Under the pieces are notes generated by a model. The model did no database searches. It was not told where the DNA came from and saw only the letters and a program-made list of their open reading frames with translations. Source: Aeromicrobium panaciterrae (GTDB lineage Bacteria > Actinomycetota > Actinomycetes > Propionibacteriales > Nocardioidaceae). Taken from it: a DNA stretch of 64,000 nt. Where the stretch lies: NCBI RefSeq assembly GCF_031457275.1, contig NZ_JAVDWH010000001.1:2604001-2668000 (forward strand). The letters run 5' to 3'. The position numbers were made by a program, and so were the translations under genes. How positions within the stretch are numbered: position 1 is the stretch's first letter; every line of letters starts with the position of its first letter. This document shows, piece by piece, positions 40,757 to 49,399 of this stretch.

Positions 40757-41443
40757 TCAGCCCTCGGTTGCCTCGGCGTCAGTAGACGCCTCGACTGCGG
40801 CCTCAGCGGTTGCCTCGGCTTCGGGTGCCGCTTCGGCCACGGGGGCCTCTTCGACAGGTGCTTCCTCGGCCGCGGGGGCCTCGGCAGCGGGGGCGGCAGG
40901 CGCTTCGCCTGCAGCCAGGATTGACGGATCGCTGGCAGCCTTCGCCTGCAGGGCGCCGAGAACTCGGGCGGCCTGCGACAGCGGGGCGTTGAACAGCGAT
41001 GCGGCGTTAGACAGGCTGGCCTTCATGCCACCTGCGAGCTTGGCGAGGAGAACCTCGCGCGACTCGAGGTCGGCCAGCTTGTTGATCTCAGCAGCAGTGA
41101 TGGACTTCCCGTCGAGGAAGCCACCCTTGATGATGAGGGGCTTGTTTTCCTTCGCGAAGTCGCGCAGACCCTTAGCCGCCAGCACCGGGTCACCGGTGAT
41201 GAAGGCGATTGCCGTGGGACCGGTGAGCAGGCTCGTGTCGAGGTCTACTCCCGCATCCTTGGCGGCAATCTTGGTCAGCGTGTTCTTGGCGACGGCATAG
41301 CTCACGTTCTCGCCGAGTGAGCGCCGCAATTCCTGCAGCTGCTTCACGGTGAGACCGCGGTACTCGGTCAGTACGGCACCGTTCGACTCGCGAAAACTGT
41401 TCGCAAGCTCGGCTACGGCGGCTGTCTTCTCCGGGTTGGCCAT
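40757..41443 (-). CDS. rplJ: 50S ribosomal protein L10
   Basis: Base of the ribosomal stalk, 228 aa. The core ([14 protein letters not shown] to about residue 175) is standard, with [13 protein letters not shown] and AKNTLTKIA. An acidic tail of about 50 residues rich in Ala, Glu and Pro follows ([17 protein letters not shown]). An upstream open frame to 41509 is ruled out because ATG 41443 gives the family start and has GGAAGGAG before it. Expression is probably controlled by the leader RNA upstream, to which the L10-L12 complex binds. Confidence 0.98.
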   Translation of the reverse strand: MANPEKTAAVAELANSFRESNGAVLTEYRGLTVKQLQELRRSLGENVSYAVAKNTLTKIAAKDAGVDLDTSLLTGPTAIAFITGDPVLAAKGLRDFAKENKPLIIKGGFLDGKSITAAEINKLADLESREVLLAKLAGGMKASLSNAASLFNAPLSQAARVLGALQAKAASDPSILAAGEAPAAPAAEAPAAEEAPVEEAPVAEAAPEAEATAEAAVEASTDAEATEG

Positions 41444-41716
41444 GTGTCTCCTTCCAGCACCAGTGGTCGTACGAGGACTGCGACCCCATGACTGGCATGG
41501 AACCGACACGAAAAAACGTCCCGGCGCAAGGCACGGGACGCTGAGTTAACTGCGAATTCGTAACCTGCGCTGGCCGCCCCTTCGGGCACTTCGAGCAACT
41601 CTGCGAGTCACCAACCTGCGGTCTTCGGTAGTTCAAGGATAGGGCACTCGGGGACGAACGCCAAAATGGCCCGCACCGAGATCGGTGCAGGCCATCGTGG
41701 GATGAAGCTAGGAGGC
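41444..41716 (-). promoter_or_regulatory. ribosomal protein L10 leader (rplJL autoregulatory RNA)
   Basis: The 273-base gap between rplA and rplJ holds the conserved L10-leader core on the minus strand: ACCGCAGGTTGGTGACTCG, then a stretch ending GGGGCGGCCAGCGCAGG. These occupy about 41570-41640. This RNA binds the L10-L12 complex and represses rplJ-rplL. Further downstream it contains an attenuator hairpin. The identification is from recalled consensus, not a covariance search. Confidence 0.75.
41511..41540 (-). terminator. attenuator hairpin in the rplJL leader
   Basis: On the minus strand CGTCCCG pairs with CGGGACG around a ten-base loop and is followed directly by TTTTTT, a textbook intrinsic terminator. 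It lies 67 bases before the rplJ ATG, so read-through would set stalk-protein expression. Confidence 0.8.
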
Positions 41717-42433
41717 TTAGGCCTCTTCTTCAGCCGAGTAGTTCTTGGTACGGCTCGGGTCGACCGGGATGCCAGGACCGTTGGTGGTCGAGACGGTGAT
41801 CTTCTTGACGTAGCGACCCTTCGAGCTGGCCGGCTTGAGGCGCAGGACCTCGTCGAGCGCTGCACCGTAGTTCTCGGCGAGCTGCTCGGCGGAGAACGAT
41901 GCCTTGCCGATCACGAACTGCAGGTTGGCGTGACGATCAACGCGGAACTCGATCTTGCCGCCCTTGATGTCGCCAACTGCCTTCGCGACATCCGTCGTGA
42001 CGGTGCCGGTCTTGGGGTTGGGCATCAGGTTGCGCGGGCCGAGGACGCGGCCGAGTCGACCGACCTTGCCCATCATGTCGGGCGTTGCGACGACGGCGTC
42101 GAAGTCGAGCCATCCCTCGTTCACCTTGTCGACCAGTTCGTCGGCTCCGACGTGGTCGGCTCCGGCCTCACGTGCAGCGTCAGCGTTCGCGCCGGTGGCA
42201 AAGACCAGGACCCTGGAGGTCTTGCCGGTGCCGTGCGGGAGGTTGACGGTGCCGCGCACCATCTGGTCGGCCTTGCGGGGATCGACGCCAAGACCGATGG
42301 CAACATCTACGGTCGAGTCGTACTTCTTGCTCCCCGACTCCTTGGCCAACTTGGTGGCCTGGAGGGGTGTGTAAAGGCTGTCTTTGTCGATCTTGTCGGC
42401 AACCGCTCGGTATGCCTTGGAGTGCTGTGCCAT
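41717..42433 (-). CDS. rplA: 50S ribosomal protein L1
   Basis: Protein of the L1 stalk, involved in deacylated-tRNA release, 238 aa, full length ([15 protein letters not shown] to NYSAEEEA). It has the family motifs [12 protein letters not shown] and [15 protein letters not shown]. It follows rplK by 82 bases. L1 commonly represses rplK-rplA translation; no target site was resolved here. Confidence 0.99.
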   Translation of the reverse strand: MAQHSKAYRAVADKIDKDSLYTPLQATKLAKESGSKKYDSTVDVAIGLGVDPRKADQMVRGTVNLPHGTGKTSRVLVFATGANADAAREAGADHVGADELVDKVNEGWLDFDAVVATPDMMGKVGRLGRVLGPRNLMPNPKTGTVTTDVAKAVGDIKGGKIEFRVDRHANLQFVIGKASFSAEQLAENYGAALDEVLRLKPASSKGRYVKKITVSTTNGPGIPVDPSRTKNYSAEEEA

Positions 42434-42515
42434 CTTCTGGTTCCTTCTCTGTTTGACCAGTCGTGGTCTGTACGGGCCCAGCCGGCCCTGCCACTACTTC
42501 TGGGGTTGGTTGCTA

Positions 42516-42944
42516 TTAGTCCGTCGTGACGCCCATCGAGCGCGCAGTGCCCTCGACGATCTTCATGGCGGCATCGATGTCGGTTGCGTTGAGGTCCGGC
42601 ATCTTGGTCGTGGCGATCTCGCGGATCTGATCCTTCGAGATCTTGCCGACCTTGTCCTTGTGCGGGACAGACGAACCCTTCTGCAGACCAGCAGCCTTCT
42701 TGATCAGTTCAGCCGCCGGAGGCGTCTTGGTGATGAAGTCGAACGTGCGGTCTTCGTAGATCGTGATCTCGACCGGGACAACGTTTCCACGCATGGATTC
42801 TGTGGCCGAGTTGTAGGCCTTGCAGAACTCCATGATGTTGACGCCGTGGGGGCCGAGCGCGGTGCCGACTGGCGGCGCCGGGTTGGCCATACCGGCCTGC
42901 AGCTGCACCTTGACGATGGCTGCAACTTTTTTCTTGGGAGGCAT
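42516..42944 (-). CDS. rplK: 50S ribosomal protein L11
   Basis: GTPase-centre protein, 142 aa. ATG 42944 gives the standard [18 protein letters not shown] start; an open frame continuing upstream to 43343 overlaps nusG and is rejected. The proline-rich N-terminal segment ([17 protein letters not shown]) that contacts thiostrepton is normal. It follows nusG by 50 bases. Confidence 0.99.
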   Translation of the reverse strand: MPPKKKVAAIVKVQLQAGMANPAPPVGTALGPHGVNIMEFCKAYNSATESMRGNVVPVEITIYEDRTFDFITKTPPAAELIKKAAGLQKGSSVPHKDKVGKISKDQIREIATTKMPDLNATDIDAAMKIVEGTARSMGVTTD

Positions 42945-42994
42945 TTCTTGGGTCCTTGTGTGAATGGTTGTTGCGTGGTGGGTGCCGGTTTGGC

Positions 42995-43912
42995 TCAGAC
43001 CTTCTGGATCTGGGTGAAGCTGAGCTCGACAGGCGTTTCGCGACCGAAGATCTCGACCAGGGCCTTGACCCTCTGTGCATCGATGTTGATCTCGGTGATG
43101 GTCGCGTGCAGCGTTGCGAACGGTCCATCGACGACCATGACCGAGTCGCCGACGATGAAGTCGGTGAACTCGACCTTGGAGGCCTTGGCCTGCTGCTTTT
43201 CGGGGGTGTCGGTTGCCGTAGCAACTTCTGCCTCCACTGCCGGGGCGAGCATGCTCTCCACCTCGGCAAGACTGAGAGGCACCGGCTGGTGGGAGTTGCC
43301 CACGAATCCGGTGACTGACGGCGTGTGGCGAACGACGCCCCACGACTCGTCGGTGAGGTCCATACGGACCAGGACGTAGCCGGGGAGAACAGTGCGCTTG
43401 ACGAGCTTGCGCTGACCGTTCTTGATCTCGGCGACCTCTTCGGTCGGTACGACGACCTCGAAGATGAAGTCTTCGGCGTTGAGCGACGTGGTGCGGTTCT
43501 CGAGGTTCGTCTTCACACGCTTCTCCATACCGGAGTAGGTGTGGACGACGTACCAGTCGCCGATCTGGTTGTGGAGGCGCTCGCGGAACTCAGCGAGAGC
43601 GTCAGCAACCGGCTCGTCGCCTGCTTCGGCGGCGGGAGCGTCTGCATCGTCGGCAACCTCTTCGGCTGCGTCCTCGGCGACAGGTTCGTCAACCGGTGCA
43701 GCGTCTTCGATTGGCGCGTCCTCGACGGGAGCCACATCCTCAACGGGTGCGTCTTGAGCGACGACATCCTCGACAGGAGCGTCCTCAACGGGCGCCTCGT
43801 CGACGGGAGCGTCAACCGCGACGGTCTCGACGTCGGCTTCAGGGGTCGCGGCGTCCAGCTCGGTGACCTCGTCGGTCTCAGAGCTGATCTGCGGGTCGAT
43901 GCCTTGAGTCAC
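42995..43912 (-). CDS. nusG: transcription termination/antitermination protein NusG
   Basis: Transcription elongation factor that bridges RNA polymerase with Rho or ribosomes, 305 aa. The NGN domain (about 118-235, from [20 protein letters not shown]) and the KOW domain (about 250-305, [20 protein letters not shown]) are standard. Residues 1-110 form an acidic, disordered extension with imperfect repeats of PVEDVA/APVDEA type, much longer than in enteric NusG but common in actinobacteria. It lies 18 bases after secE. Confidence 0.97.
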   Translation of the reverse strand: MTQGIDPQISSETDEVTELDAATPEADVETVAVDAPVDEAPVEDAPVEDVVAQDAPVEDVAPVEDAPIEDAAPVDEPVAEDAAEEVADDADAPAAEAGDEPVADALAEFRERLHNQIGDWYVVHTYSGMEKRVKTNLENRTTSLNAEDFIFEVVVPTEEVAEIKNGQRKLVKRTVLPGYVLVRMDLTDESWGVVRHTPSVTGFVGNSHQPVPLSLAEVESMLAPAVEAEVATATDTPEKQQAKASKVEFTDFIVGDSVMVVDGPFATLHATITEINIDAQRVKALVEIFGRETPVELSFTQIQKV

Positions 43913-43930
43913 AAATGATCCTTTGATGTC

Positions 43931-44149
43931 TTACGCGAAAATCCAGAACATGGCCTTGCCGAACCCGAAGTCGAGTCCAGCAACGATGGCCATCATGACG
44001 AGCACGAAAACGAGTACGACCCAGAAGTAGTTGACGACCTGCGGACGGGTCGGCCACACAACCTTCTTGAGCTCGGCAATGACCTGCCGGTAGAACGTGG
44101 TCGGTGACGTACGGCCTGACTTGCCCGTCACCTCATGCCGTTCGCTCAC
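43931..44149 (-). CDS. secE: preprotein translocase subunit SecE
   Basis: Essential small subunit of the SecYEG channel, 72 aa with one membrane helix (about 42-64, FWVVLVFVLVMMAIVAGLDFG). The amphipathic segment FYRQVIAELKKVVWPTRPQVV is the SecE signature. I chose GTG 44149 because AAGGAG lies four bases upstream; a longer frame would run into the tRNA. It is 36 bases after tRNA-Trp and probably co-transcribed with it. Confidence 0.95.
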   Translation of the reverse strand: MSERHEVTGKSGRTSPTTFYRQVIAELKKVVWPTRPQVVNYFWVVLVFVLVMMAIVAGLDFGFGKAMFWIFA

Positions 44150-44185
44150 GGTTCTCCTTAGTACGTCGTCGTTGTCGTCTTGTTG

Positions 44186-44258
44186 CAGGGCACGAGGGAC
44201 TTGAACCCCCAACCTTCGGTTTTGGAGACCGGAGCTCTACCAATTGAGCTAGTGCCCT
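44186..44258 (-). tRNA. trpT: tRNA-Trp (anticodon CCA)
   Basis: A 73-base cloverleaf. Acceptor stem AGGGCAC/GTGCCCT, discriminator G, anticodon loop CTCCAAA (CCA), T-loop TTCAAGT. The anticodon stem CCGGT/ACCGA has a C-A mismatch at its outer pair (27-43). No encoded CCA end. It is first in the secE-nusG transcript. Confidence 0.95.
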
Positions 44259-44301
44259 AGGTCAACTTCGCGCTGGGATCACACCGTGTTGAGGGCATGA
44301 C

Positions 44302-44332
44302 GATCTAGCGTGAAATTTCACCGGTGAGTCAA
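44302..44332 (-). promoter_or_regulatory. predicted trpT-secE-nusG promoter with palindrome in its spacer
   Basis: On the minus strand: -35 TTGACT (44332-44327) and -10 TAGATC (44307-44302), spacer 19 (18 if CTAGAT is used). The perfect 12-base palindrome GTGAAATTTCAC (44310-44321) lies within the spacer. The predicted start is about 35-40 bases before the tRNA. Confidence 0.5.
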
Positions 44333-44390
44333 GTGTACGGGGTGGGTGTGGCCGCCGTCGAACTGAGCCAGCACCCCCAAGGGTGGCAGG

Positions 44391-45425
44391 ATGGCGACCA
44401 TGGGCTTCCGCACAATCTCGTCGTTGCCCAAGGCCCACCTCCACCTGCACTTCACCGGGTCGATGCGGCACTCCACGCTGCTGGAGCTGGCCGAGCGCGA
44501 TGGCATACGACTGCCCACATCGTTGACCGAGGAATGGCCGCCGGAGCTCGTCGCCACAGACGAGAAGGGCTGGTTCCGCTTCCAGCGGCTCTACGACCTC
44601 GCTCGCTCCGTCCTCCGCACAGAGGGAGACGTACGGCGCCTGGTCCTCGAGGCCGCGCTCGACGATGCAGCCGACGGATCCGTGTGGACCGAGATCCAGG
44701 TCGATCCCTCTGGGTATGCCGCGAAGTTCGGCGGAGTCACGGCGTTCACTGATCTGGTGATCGATGCCGTACGTGATGCATCCCAGCAGTCCGGCATCGG
44801 CATAGGTCTCGTCGTGGCCGCCAATCGGACGCGGCATCCGCTCGACGCGCGAACGTTGGCCAGGCTGTCAGCGCAGTACGCAGGTCGCGGTGTCCTCGGC
44901 TTCGGCTTGTCGAATGACGAGCGGCGCGGCAATACCACCGAGTTCGCCCACGCTTTCGCGATCGCCGAGCGGGCCGGACTGGCCCTACTCCCCCACGCTG
45001 GCGAATTGCTCGGCCCAAAGCACGTCATCGAGTGCCTCGATCACCTGCATCCCAACCGCATCGGCCATGGCGTGCGTTCGGCCGAGGACGAGGCGCTGCT
45101 CGATCGGTTGGCGAATGCAGGCGTTGCCCTCGAGGTGTGTCCCACTTCGAACGTTTCGCTCGGCGTCTTCAGCACGCTCGAGGAAGTGCCCGTACGCAAG
45201 CTCATCGCGTCCGGGATCAATGTCGCGCTTGGCGCCGACGATCCCCTGCTGTTCGGGTCGAGCCTGGCCGGTCAATACGCCGTACTGCGTGCGGCTCAGG
45301 AGTTCGCTGATGCCGAGCTCGCCGAGCTGGCTCGGATGTCGATCCGCAGCTCGTACGCGCCACCGGAGATCACCGCCCCAGCCCTGGCCGGCATCGACAC
45401 CTGGCTCGCTTCGGAGGCAGCATGA
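44391..45425 (+). CDS. adenosine deaminase family protein
   Basis: Zinc-dependent deamination of adenosine or a related purine, 344 aa. The HxH motif AHLHLHFTGS (about 16-21) gives two Zn ligands; the third is in LPHAGE, with catalytic Glu. RIGHGVR and GADDPLLF (Asp pair) complete the site. ATG 44391 has AAGGGTGG in front; ATG 44400 is an alternative three codons in. It overlaps the next gene by four bases (ATGA). Relatives act on adenosine, adenine or 6-aminodeoxyfutalosine, and the exact substrate is not decided here. Confidence 0.88.
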   Translation: MATMGFRTISSLPKAHLHLHFTGSMRHSTLLELAERDGIRLPTSLTEEWPPELVATDEKGWFRFQRLYDLARSVLRTEGDVRRLVLEAALDDAADGSVWTEIQVDPSGYAAKFGGVTAFTDLVIDAVRDASQQSGIGIGLVVAANRTRHPLDARTLARLSAQYAGRGVLGFGLSNDERRGNTTEFAHAFAIAERAGLALLPHAGELLGPKHVIECLDHLHPNRIGHGVRSAEDEALLDRLANAGVALEVCPTSNVSLGVFSTLEEVPVRKLIASGINVALGADDPLLFGSSLAGQYAVLRAAQEFADAELAELARMSIRSSYAPPEITAPALAGIDTWLASEAA

Positions 45426-45751
45426 CCGCCGACCCGTGGGGGCACCCGGCTCCGATCCCCCAGCACCCGCTGGCCAACCGGTCGATGATCCTCGGACTCA
45501 TCGGATTGTGCGGCTTCTTCGTACTGCTCGTTCCGGTTTTGCTGAGCCCGTTCGCTTGGTACTACGGCACGGTGGCACGTCGTGAGATCGATCGCGCTCC
45601 CGCCCAGTGGTCCAATCGCAGCGAGGCAACGACTGGTCTGGTGTGCGGCATCATCGGCACGGCTCTGCTGGCACTGGCCGTCATAGTTGGAGCCCTCATC
45701 GTGGGTTCACTCGCCCTGTTGCTGACGTTTGAAGGCGGCTATTCGTCCTGA
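45422..45751 (+). CDS. small DUF4190-type membrane protein
   Basis: A 109-aa protein with two long hydrophobic segments (about 21-45, MILGLIGLCGFFVLLVPVLLSPFAW, and 76-103). The connecting loop contains YYGTVARREIDRAPAQW, the usual DUF4190 pattern of helix, short basic loop, helix. Its function is unknown. The start is coupled to the adenosine deaminase stop. The next gene encodes a second protein of the same type. Confidence 0.75.
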   Translation: MTADPWGHPAPIPQHPLANRSMILGLIGLCGFFVLLVPVLLSPFAWYYGTVARREIDRAPAQWSNRSEATTGLVCGIIGTALLALAVIVGALIVGSLALLLTFEGGYSS

Positions 45752-45776
45752 CACGTGGGTGTGGGATTGTTTCGCC

Positions 45777-46160
45777 ATGACTGACGATCCGCAGGAGATT
45801 CCACCCAACGCTGGTCAGGCGCCCGGGTTCACCCCGCCCCCGGGTCCAGTCCCACCTCCGTACGGCTACCAGCCGATCTACGTGGCGCCGAAGCACCCTC
45901 AGGCCACGACCGTTCTCGTGCTCGGGATCCTCAGCCTTGTCCTGTGCCAGCTTCTTGGTCCCTTTGCCTGGGTCATGGGCAACAAGGCAAAGAAGGAGAT
46001 CGACGCCAATCCCACCGCATTCAGCGGCGAGGGCGAGATCCAAGCCGGCCGCGTGATGGGGATCATCAGCACGGCGCTCCTGGTCGTGCTCGCCTTCGTG
46101 ATCCTGATGGGCGTCGCCGGACTCCTGGTCTACTCGACGACTGGCTCCGCCAGCGGCTAG
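45777..46160 (+). CDS. DUF4190 domain membrane protein
   Basis: A 127-aa protein. Residues 1-45 are Pro/Gly-rich (QAPGFTPPPGPVPPPYGYQ), and two membrane helices follow (about 50-72 and 97-122) separated by MGNKAKKEIDANP. Function is unknown; such proteins often sit next to housekeeping genes. ATG 45777 is chosen over an upstream frame because that would overlap the preceding gene. The stop overlaps the murB stop through the palindrome CTAG (46157-46160). Confidence 0.8.
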   Translation: MTDDPQEIPPNAGQAPGFTPPPGPVPPPYGYQPIYVAPKHPQATTVLVLGILSLVLCQLLGPFAWVMGNKAKKEIDANPTAFSGEGEIQAGRVMGIISTALLVVLAFVILMGVAGLLVYSTTGSASG

Positions 46161-47176
46161 AGCGAGCAGCCAACGAGCACGGGCTCGTTGACCAACGTGA
46201 TGCCGTACGCCTGACGTACGCCGTCGCGTACTTCACGAGCCAGAGTGAGAAGTTCTGCCGTCGTCGCGCCACCACGATTGGTCAAGGCCAACGCGTGCTT
46301 GGTCGACAGCGATGCCTGACCAGAGCCGTATCCCTTGCCGTAGCCGGCGTGGTCGATGAGCCAAGCCGCGCTCGTCTTGACCGTCCCGTCGGCCTGAGCG
46401 AATCGCGGCGCATGTTCCGGCAGGGCGTCTGCCTCTGCTGCGGTCAGGATCGGGTTGGTGAAGAACGAGCCTGCGCTCCAGGTGTCGTGATCGGCGGGAT
46501 CGAGCACCATTCCCTTGCCGCGTCGCAGTCCGAGCACCGCACTGCGAACGTCGGCCGCTGGAGCGCGTTCACCCACCTCGACGCCGAGCGTACGAGCCAG
46601 CTCGGCGTACGCGATGGGCTCACTGAGATCGCCGAGTGCCAGCTGGAACGCGACCGAAAGCACGACATACCGGTGGGGCTCGACCTTGAAGCGGCTCGAG
46701 CGATACGTGAATCCGCAGTCAACAGCGTGAATCGTGCGCACCTTGCGATCGAACCTGTCGTACGCCCGCACGGTCGCGACGGTCTGCGAGACCTCCTGGC
46801 CGTAAGCGCCGACGTTCTGGATCGGAGTCGCGCCGGTGGATCCGGGAATGCCCGAAAGCGCTTCAACGCCGACCCAACCTTCAGAGACTGCCCGGTCAAC
46901 GATGCCGTCCCACGGCTCACCTGCGGCGACTGTGACCATGGCGCCGCTGCACGCATCAGAGTCCACCGATATGCCGCGAGTCACCACGCGGATGACGGTG
47001 CCGTCGAACCCTTCGTCGGCGACGACGAGGTTGCTGCCGCCTGCGACCAGCAGGACCGGATCGGCAGCCTCGTCGGCAATCCGTACGGCATCGATCAGCT
47101 CGGCCTCGGACGTGGGCTCGAGGACTGCCTTGGCAGGGCCACCCAGACGCAGCGTCGTCAGGTCGGCGAGATCCAT
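46157..47176 (-). CDS. murB: UDP-N-acetylenolpyruvoylglucosamine reductase
   Basis: FAD enzyme for the second committed step of peptidoglycan precursor synthesis, 339 aa. The FAD-binding part has TTLRLGGPAKAVLEP and VAGGSNLVVADEGF; the catalytic region has SGIPGSTGATPIQNVGAYGQE and GSFFTNPIL (active-site Ser). The absence of the third-domain Tyr loop cannot be judged by eye. The frame opens at 47227, but ATG 47176 gives a typical start and avoids overlap with the rpmG terminator. Confidence 0.95.
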   Translation of the reverse strand: MDLADLTTLRLGGPAKAVLEPTSEAELIDAVRIADEAADPVLLVAGGSNLVVADEGFDGTVIRVVTRGISVDSDACSGAMVTVAAGEPWDGIVDRAVSEGWVGVEALSGIPGSTGATPIQNVGAYGQEVSQTVATVRAYDRFDRKVRTIHAVDCGFTYRSSRFKVEPHRYVVLSVAFQLALGDLSEPIAYAELARTLGVEVGERAPAADVRSAVLGLRRGKGMVLDPADHDTWSAGSFFTNPILTAAEADALPEHAPRFAQADGTVKTSAAWLIDHAGYGKGYGSGQASLSTKHALALTNRGGATTAELLTLAREVRDGVRQAYGITLVNEPVLVGCSL

Positions 47177-47218
47177 GCGGGCGACGCTAGCAGCCACAAC
47201 GACCCCGGGAACGACGAA

Positions 47219-47247
47219 GGCTCCCACCGGCCGTAGCCGTGGGAGCC
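47219..47247 (-). terminator. hairpin terminator downstream of rpmG
   Basis: A 9-bp stem GGCTCCCAC/GTGGGAGCC, extended by three inner pairs with a bulge, 20 bases after the rpmG stop. It has no long U-tract. It would end the tRNA-Thr/tRNA-Met/rpmG transcript before murB. Confidence 0.65.
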
Positions 47248-47267
47248 GTCGTTCAGGCTATGGGAAG

Positions 47268-47438
47268 TTAGCGCGTCTCGCGGTGCAGCTGGTGCGTCTT
47301 GCAGCGCGGGCAGAACTTCTTGAGGTCGAGACGATCGGGATCGTTGCGACGGTTCTTCTTGGTGATGTAGTTGCGTTCCTTGCACTCGGTGCAGGCCAAG
47401 GTGATCTTGGGACGAACGTCTGAGCTCTTGCTGGCCAC
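47268..47438 (-). CDS. rpmG: 50S ribosomal protein L33
   Basis: A 56-aa protein of the large subunit. It has [17 protein letters not shown] and CPRCKTHQL, i.e. two CxxC pairs, so this is the zinc-binding (C+) form. The GTG start at 47438 has AGAGG eight bases upstream; longer reading frames enter the tRNA-Met gene. It follows two tRNA genes on the same strand. Confidence 0.96.
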   Translation of the reverse strand: MASKSSDVRPKITLACTECKERNYITKKNRRNDPDRLDLKKFCPRCKTHQLHRETR

Positions 47439-47489
47439 GAGGGTGCCTCTTCTTGATCGATGATGCTGCGGGTGTTGCGTGTCGTGCGG

Positions 47490-47563
47490 TAGCTGGGGCG
47501 GGACTCGAACCCGCGACCCCACGATTATGAGTCGTGTGCTCTGACCGACTGAGCTACCCAGCC
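47490..47563 (-). tRNA. tRNA-Met (anticodon CAT, elongator type)
   Basis: A 74-base cloverleaf. Acceptor GGCTGGG/CCCAGCT with a G-U first pair, anticodon stem CACGA/TCGTG around CTCATAA, T-arm GCGGG-TTCGAGT-CCCGC, discriminator A. The paired first position and sequence fit elongator rather than initiator tRNA. Confidence 0.93.
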
Positions 47564-47614
47564 GCGGGCACGAGTTGCCTCATGTCCGAAGGACTCTTAG
47601 TGCTGCGAGTCCAG

Positions 47615-47687
47615 AGCCCCTTTACGGAATCGAACCGAAGACCTTTTCCTTACCATGGAAACGCTCTACCGACTGAGCTAAAGGGGC
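47615..47687 (-). tRNA. tRNA-Thr (anticodon GGT)
   Basis: A 73-base cloverleaf. Acceptor GCCCCTT/AAGGGGC, anticodon stem TTTCC/GGAAA around ATGGTAA (GGT), discriminator T. The T stem TTCGG/CCGTA has one T-T mismatch (50-64). It is 51 bases upstream of tRNA-Met. Confidence 0.93.
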
Positions 47688-47748
47688 AAGCCGACGTCCC
47701 AAGATACACGGTCAGGTGCCCTATTTCGAAATCGGGTCCACGCCTGCG

Positions 47749-48777
47749 TCAGGCGGGTTTGGACGCCGCGGCGAGACGCGAAGGCCAGAGCGGGCCTTCA
47801 TAGATGAAGCCCGTGTATCCCTGCACCAAATCGGCACCCGCATCGAGCCGCGCACGTACGTCTTCAGGCGCGGTCACGCCGCCCACCGAGATGATCGCCA
47901 GACGATTGCCGACGCGAGCTTTAAGCCGTACGAGGACCTCGGTGGAGCGGTCGGCGAGCACCGGCCCAGACAGTCCGCCGGCCCCGGCGGCTTCGATTGT
48001 CGTGCGTGGGGTCAGCAACTCGTCAGGCCTGGCGATCGTGGTGTTCGTTGCGCTGATGCCATCGAGGCCAAGCTCGATCGCGAGGTCAGCGACAGCGTCG
48101 ACATCCGCGTCGGCGAGGTCCGGTGCGATCTTGACGACCAGCGGCACGCGCCCACCGTGTGACCGGTCGCAGACGTCTTTGACGGCGGCGAGCAACGGGC
48201 GGAGCTCGTCGACCGCCTGCAGGTCGCGGAGACCCGGGGTGTTCGGCGAGGACACATTGACGACGAGGTAGCTGGCGTACGGCGCGAGGAGTCGCGCGCT
48301 CTCGACATAGTCAGCGATCGCGTCAGCAGCCTCAGTTGCCTTGTTCTTGCCGATGTTGACCCCGATGACGGCATCGCGACCGGACTTCTGACGCAGGCGG
48401 TGGAGCCTGGCCGCGACTGCTGCTGCGCCGTCGTTGTTGAAGCCCATACGGTTGACGATCGCCTTGTCCTCGACGAGACGGAACAGGCGCGGCTTGGGAT
48501 TGCCCGGTTGCGGACGAGCCGTGACGGTGCCGATCTCAACATGGCCGAAGCCAAGAGCCAGCAGGCCGGGTACGGCGCGGGCATTCTTGTCGAAGCCTGC
48601 GGCCAGACCGAACGCGTTGGGGAACTCGATGCCCATCACGGTTCGAGGAGCGTGGGTCTTGCGTAGTGCGACCTTGGTGGCGAAGCGGCCGGCCTTGATG
48701 GCTGCGAAGCCCCGCTCGTGTGCCTTTTCGGGATCCATGGAGCTGAACACGGCGTCGAAGAAGGCGCGGTAGACCAC
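47749..48777 (-). CDS. pyrD: dihydroorotate dehydrogenase (quinone), class 2
   Basis: FMN enzyme that oxidises dihydroorotate to orotate with membrane quinone as acceptor, in pyrimidine synthesis, 342 aa. The class 2 features are the N-terminal helical membrane-association part ([20 protein letters not shown]), [10 protein letters not shown] (about 57), [10 protein letters not shown] and [16 protein letters not shown], where Ser in VSSPNTPG is the class 2 catalytic base. The start is GTG. It converges with nothing but tRNA-Thr upstream on the same transcript side. Confidence 0.95.
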   Translation of the reverse strand: MVYRAFFDAVFSSMDPEKAHERGFAAIKAGRFATKVALRKTHAPRTVMGIEFPNAFGLAAGFDKNARAVPGLLALGFGHVEIGTVTARPQPGNPKPRLFRLVEDKAIVNRMGFNNDGAAAVAARLHRLRQKSGRDAVIGVNIGKNKATEAADAIADYVESARLLAPYASYLVVNVSSPNTPGLRDLQAVDELRPLLAAVKDVCDRSHGGRVPLVVKIAPDLADADVDAVADLAIELGLDGISATNTTIARPDELLTPRTTIEAAGAGGLSGPVLADRSTEVLVRLKARVGNRLAIISVGGVTAPEDVRARLDAGADLVQGYTGFIYEGPLWPSRLAAASKPA

Positions 48778-48831
48778 GTGCTCAGCCTATCGGCAGGTGC
48801 ACTTGTCAGCGCCGCCGCTTAGCGTGGAGCC

Positions 48832-49386
48832 ATGAGCACCTTGCAGGATCGACCCAACACCGCACTCGTCGTGATCGACTTCCAGGTCGGCGTCGTCGCC
48901 GAGGCGCATGACCGCGCAGGTGTGCTCGGCAACATCAACTCGCTGGTCGACAAGGCCCGCTCGGAAGACGTGCCGGTGGTGTGGGTGCAGCACTCCGACG
49001 AGGACATGCCCGTGGGGTCTGCCGAGTGGGAGTACGTCCCGGAGCTCACGATCGGCGAATCCGAGCCGGTCGTCCACAAGTCCTACGGCGACTCGTTCGA
49101 AGGCACTGACCTCGAAAATGTGCTCGCCAAGGCAGGCATCGGTCACCTCATCGTCGCGGGAGCACAGACCGATGCGTGCGTCCGCTCGACGATCCATGGC
49201 GCGTTCACTCGCGGCTATGACGTCACGTTGGTCAGCGACGCACACACGACGGACGACTTGAGCAAATGGGGTGCACCAGCCCCCGCCGAGGTCATCGCGC
49301 ACACCAATCTCTATTGGCAGTGGCAGGAAGCTCCCGGTCGCAAGGCGGCCGTGACGGAGACCAAGGACGTCTCTTTCGGCAAGTGA
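48832..49386 (+). CDS. isochorismatase family cysteine hydrolase
   Basis: A 184-aa isochorismatase-like hydrolase. The catalytic triad is visible: Asp in VVIDFQVGVV (about 14), Lys in VVHKSYGDSF (about 83) and Cys in GAQTDACVRST (about 116). Members hydrolyse amides such as nicotinamide or ureido compounds, or isochorismate; the substrate here is unknown. TAGCGT six bases before the ATG could be a -10 of a leaderless transcript, but GGAG is also there. It is followed 13 bases later by the UPF0303 gene. Confidence 0.88.
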   Translation: MSTLQDRPNTALVVIDFQVGVVAEAHDRAGVLGNINSLVDKARSEDVPVVWVQHSDEDMPVGSAEWEYVPELTIGESEPVVHKSYGDSFEGTDLENVLAKAGIGHLIVAGAQTDACVRSTIHGAFTRGYDVTLVSDAHTTDDLSKWGAPAPAEVIAHTNLYWQWQEAPGRKAAVTETKDVSFGK

Positions 49387-49399
49387 CAGACTCACACCC

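Noticed and set aside
42945..43343. Upstream extension of the rplK reading frame
   Set aside because: It overlaps nusG and precedes the universal L11 N-terminus; the ATG at 42944 is clearly the start.
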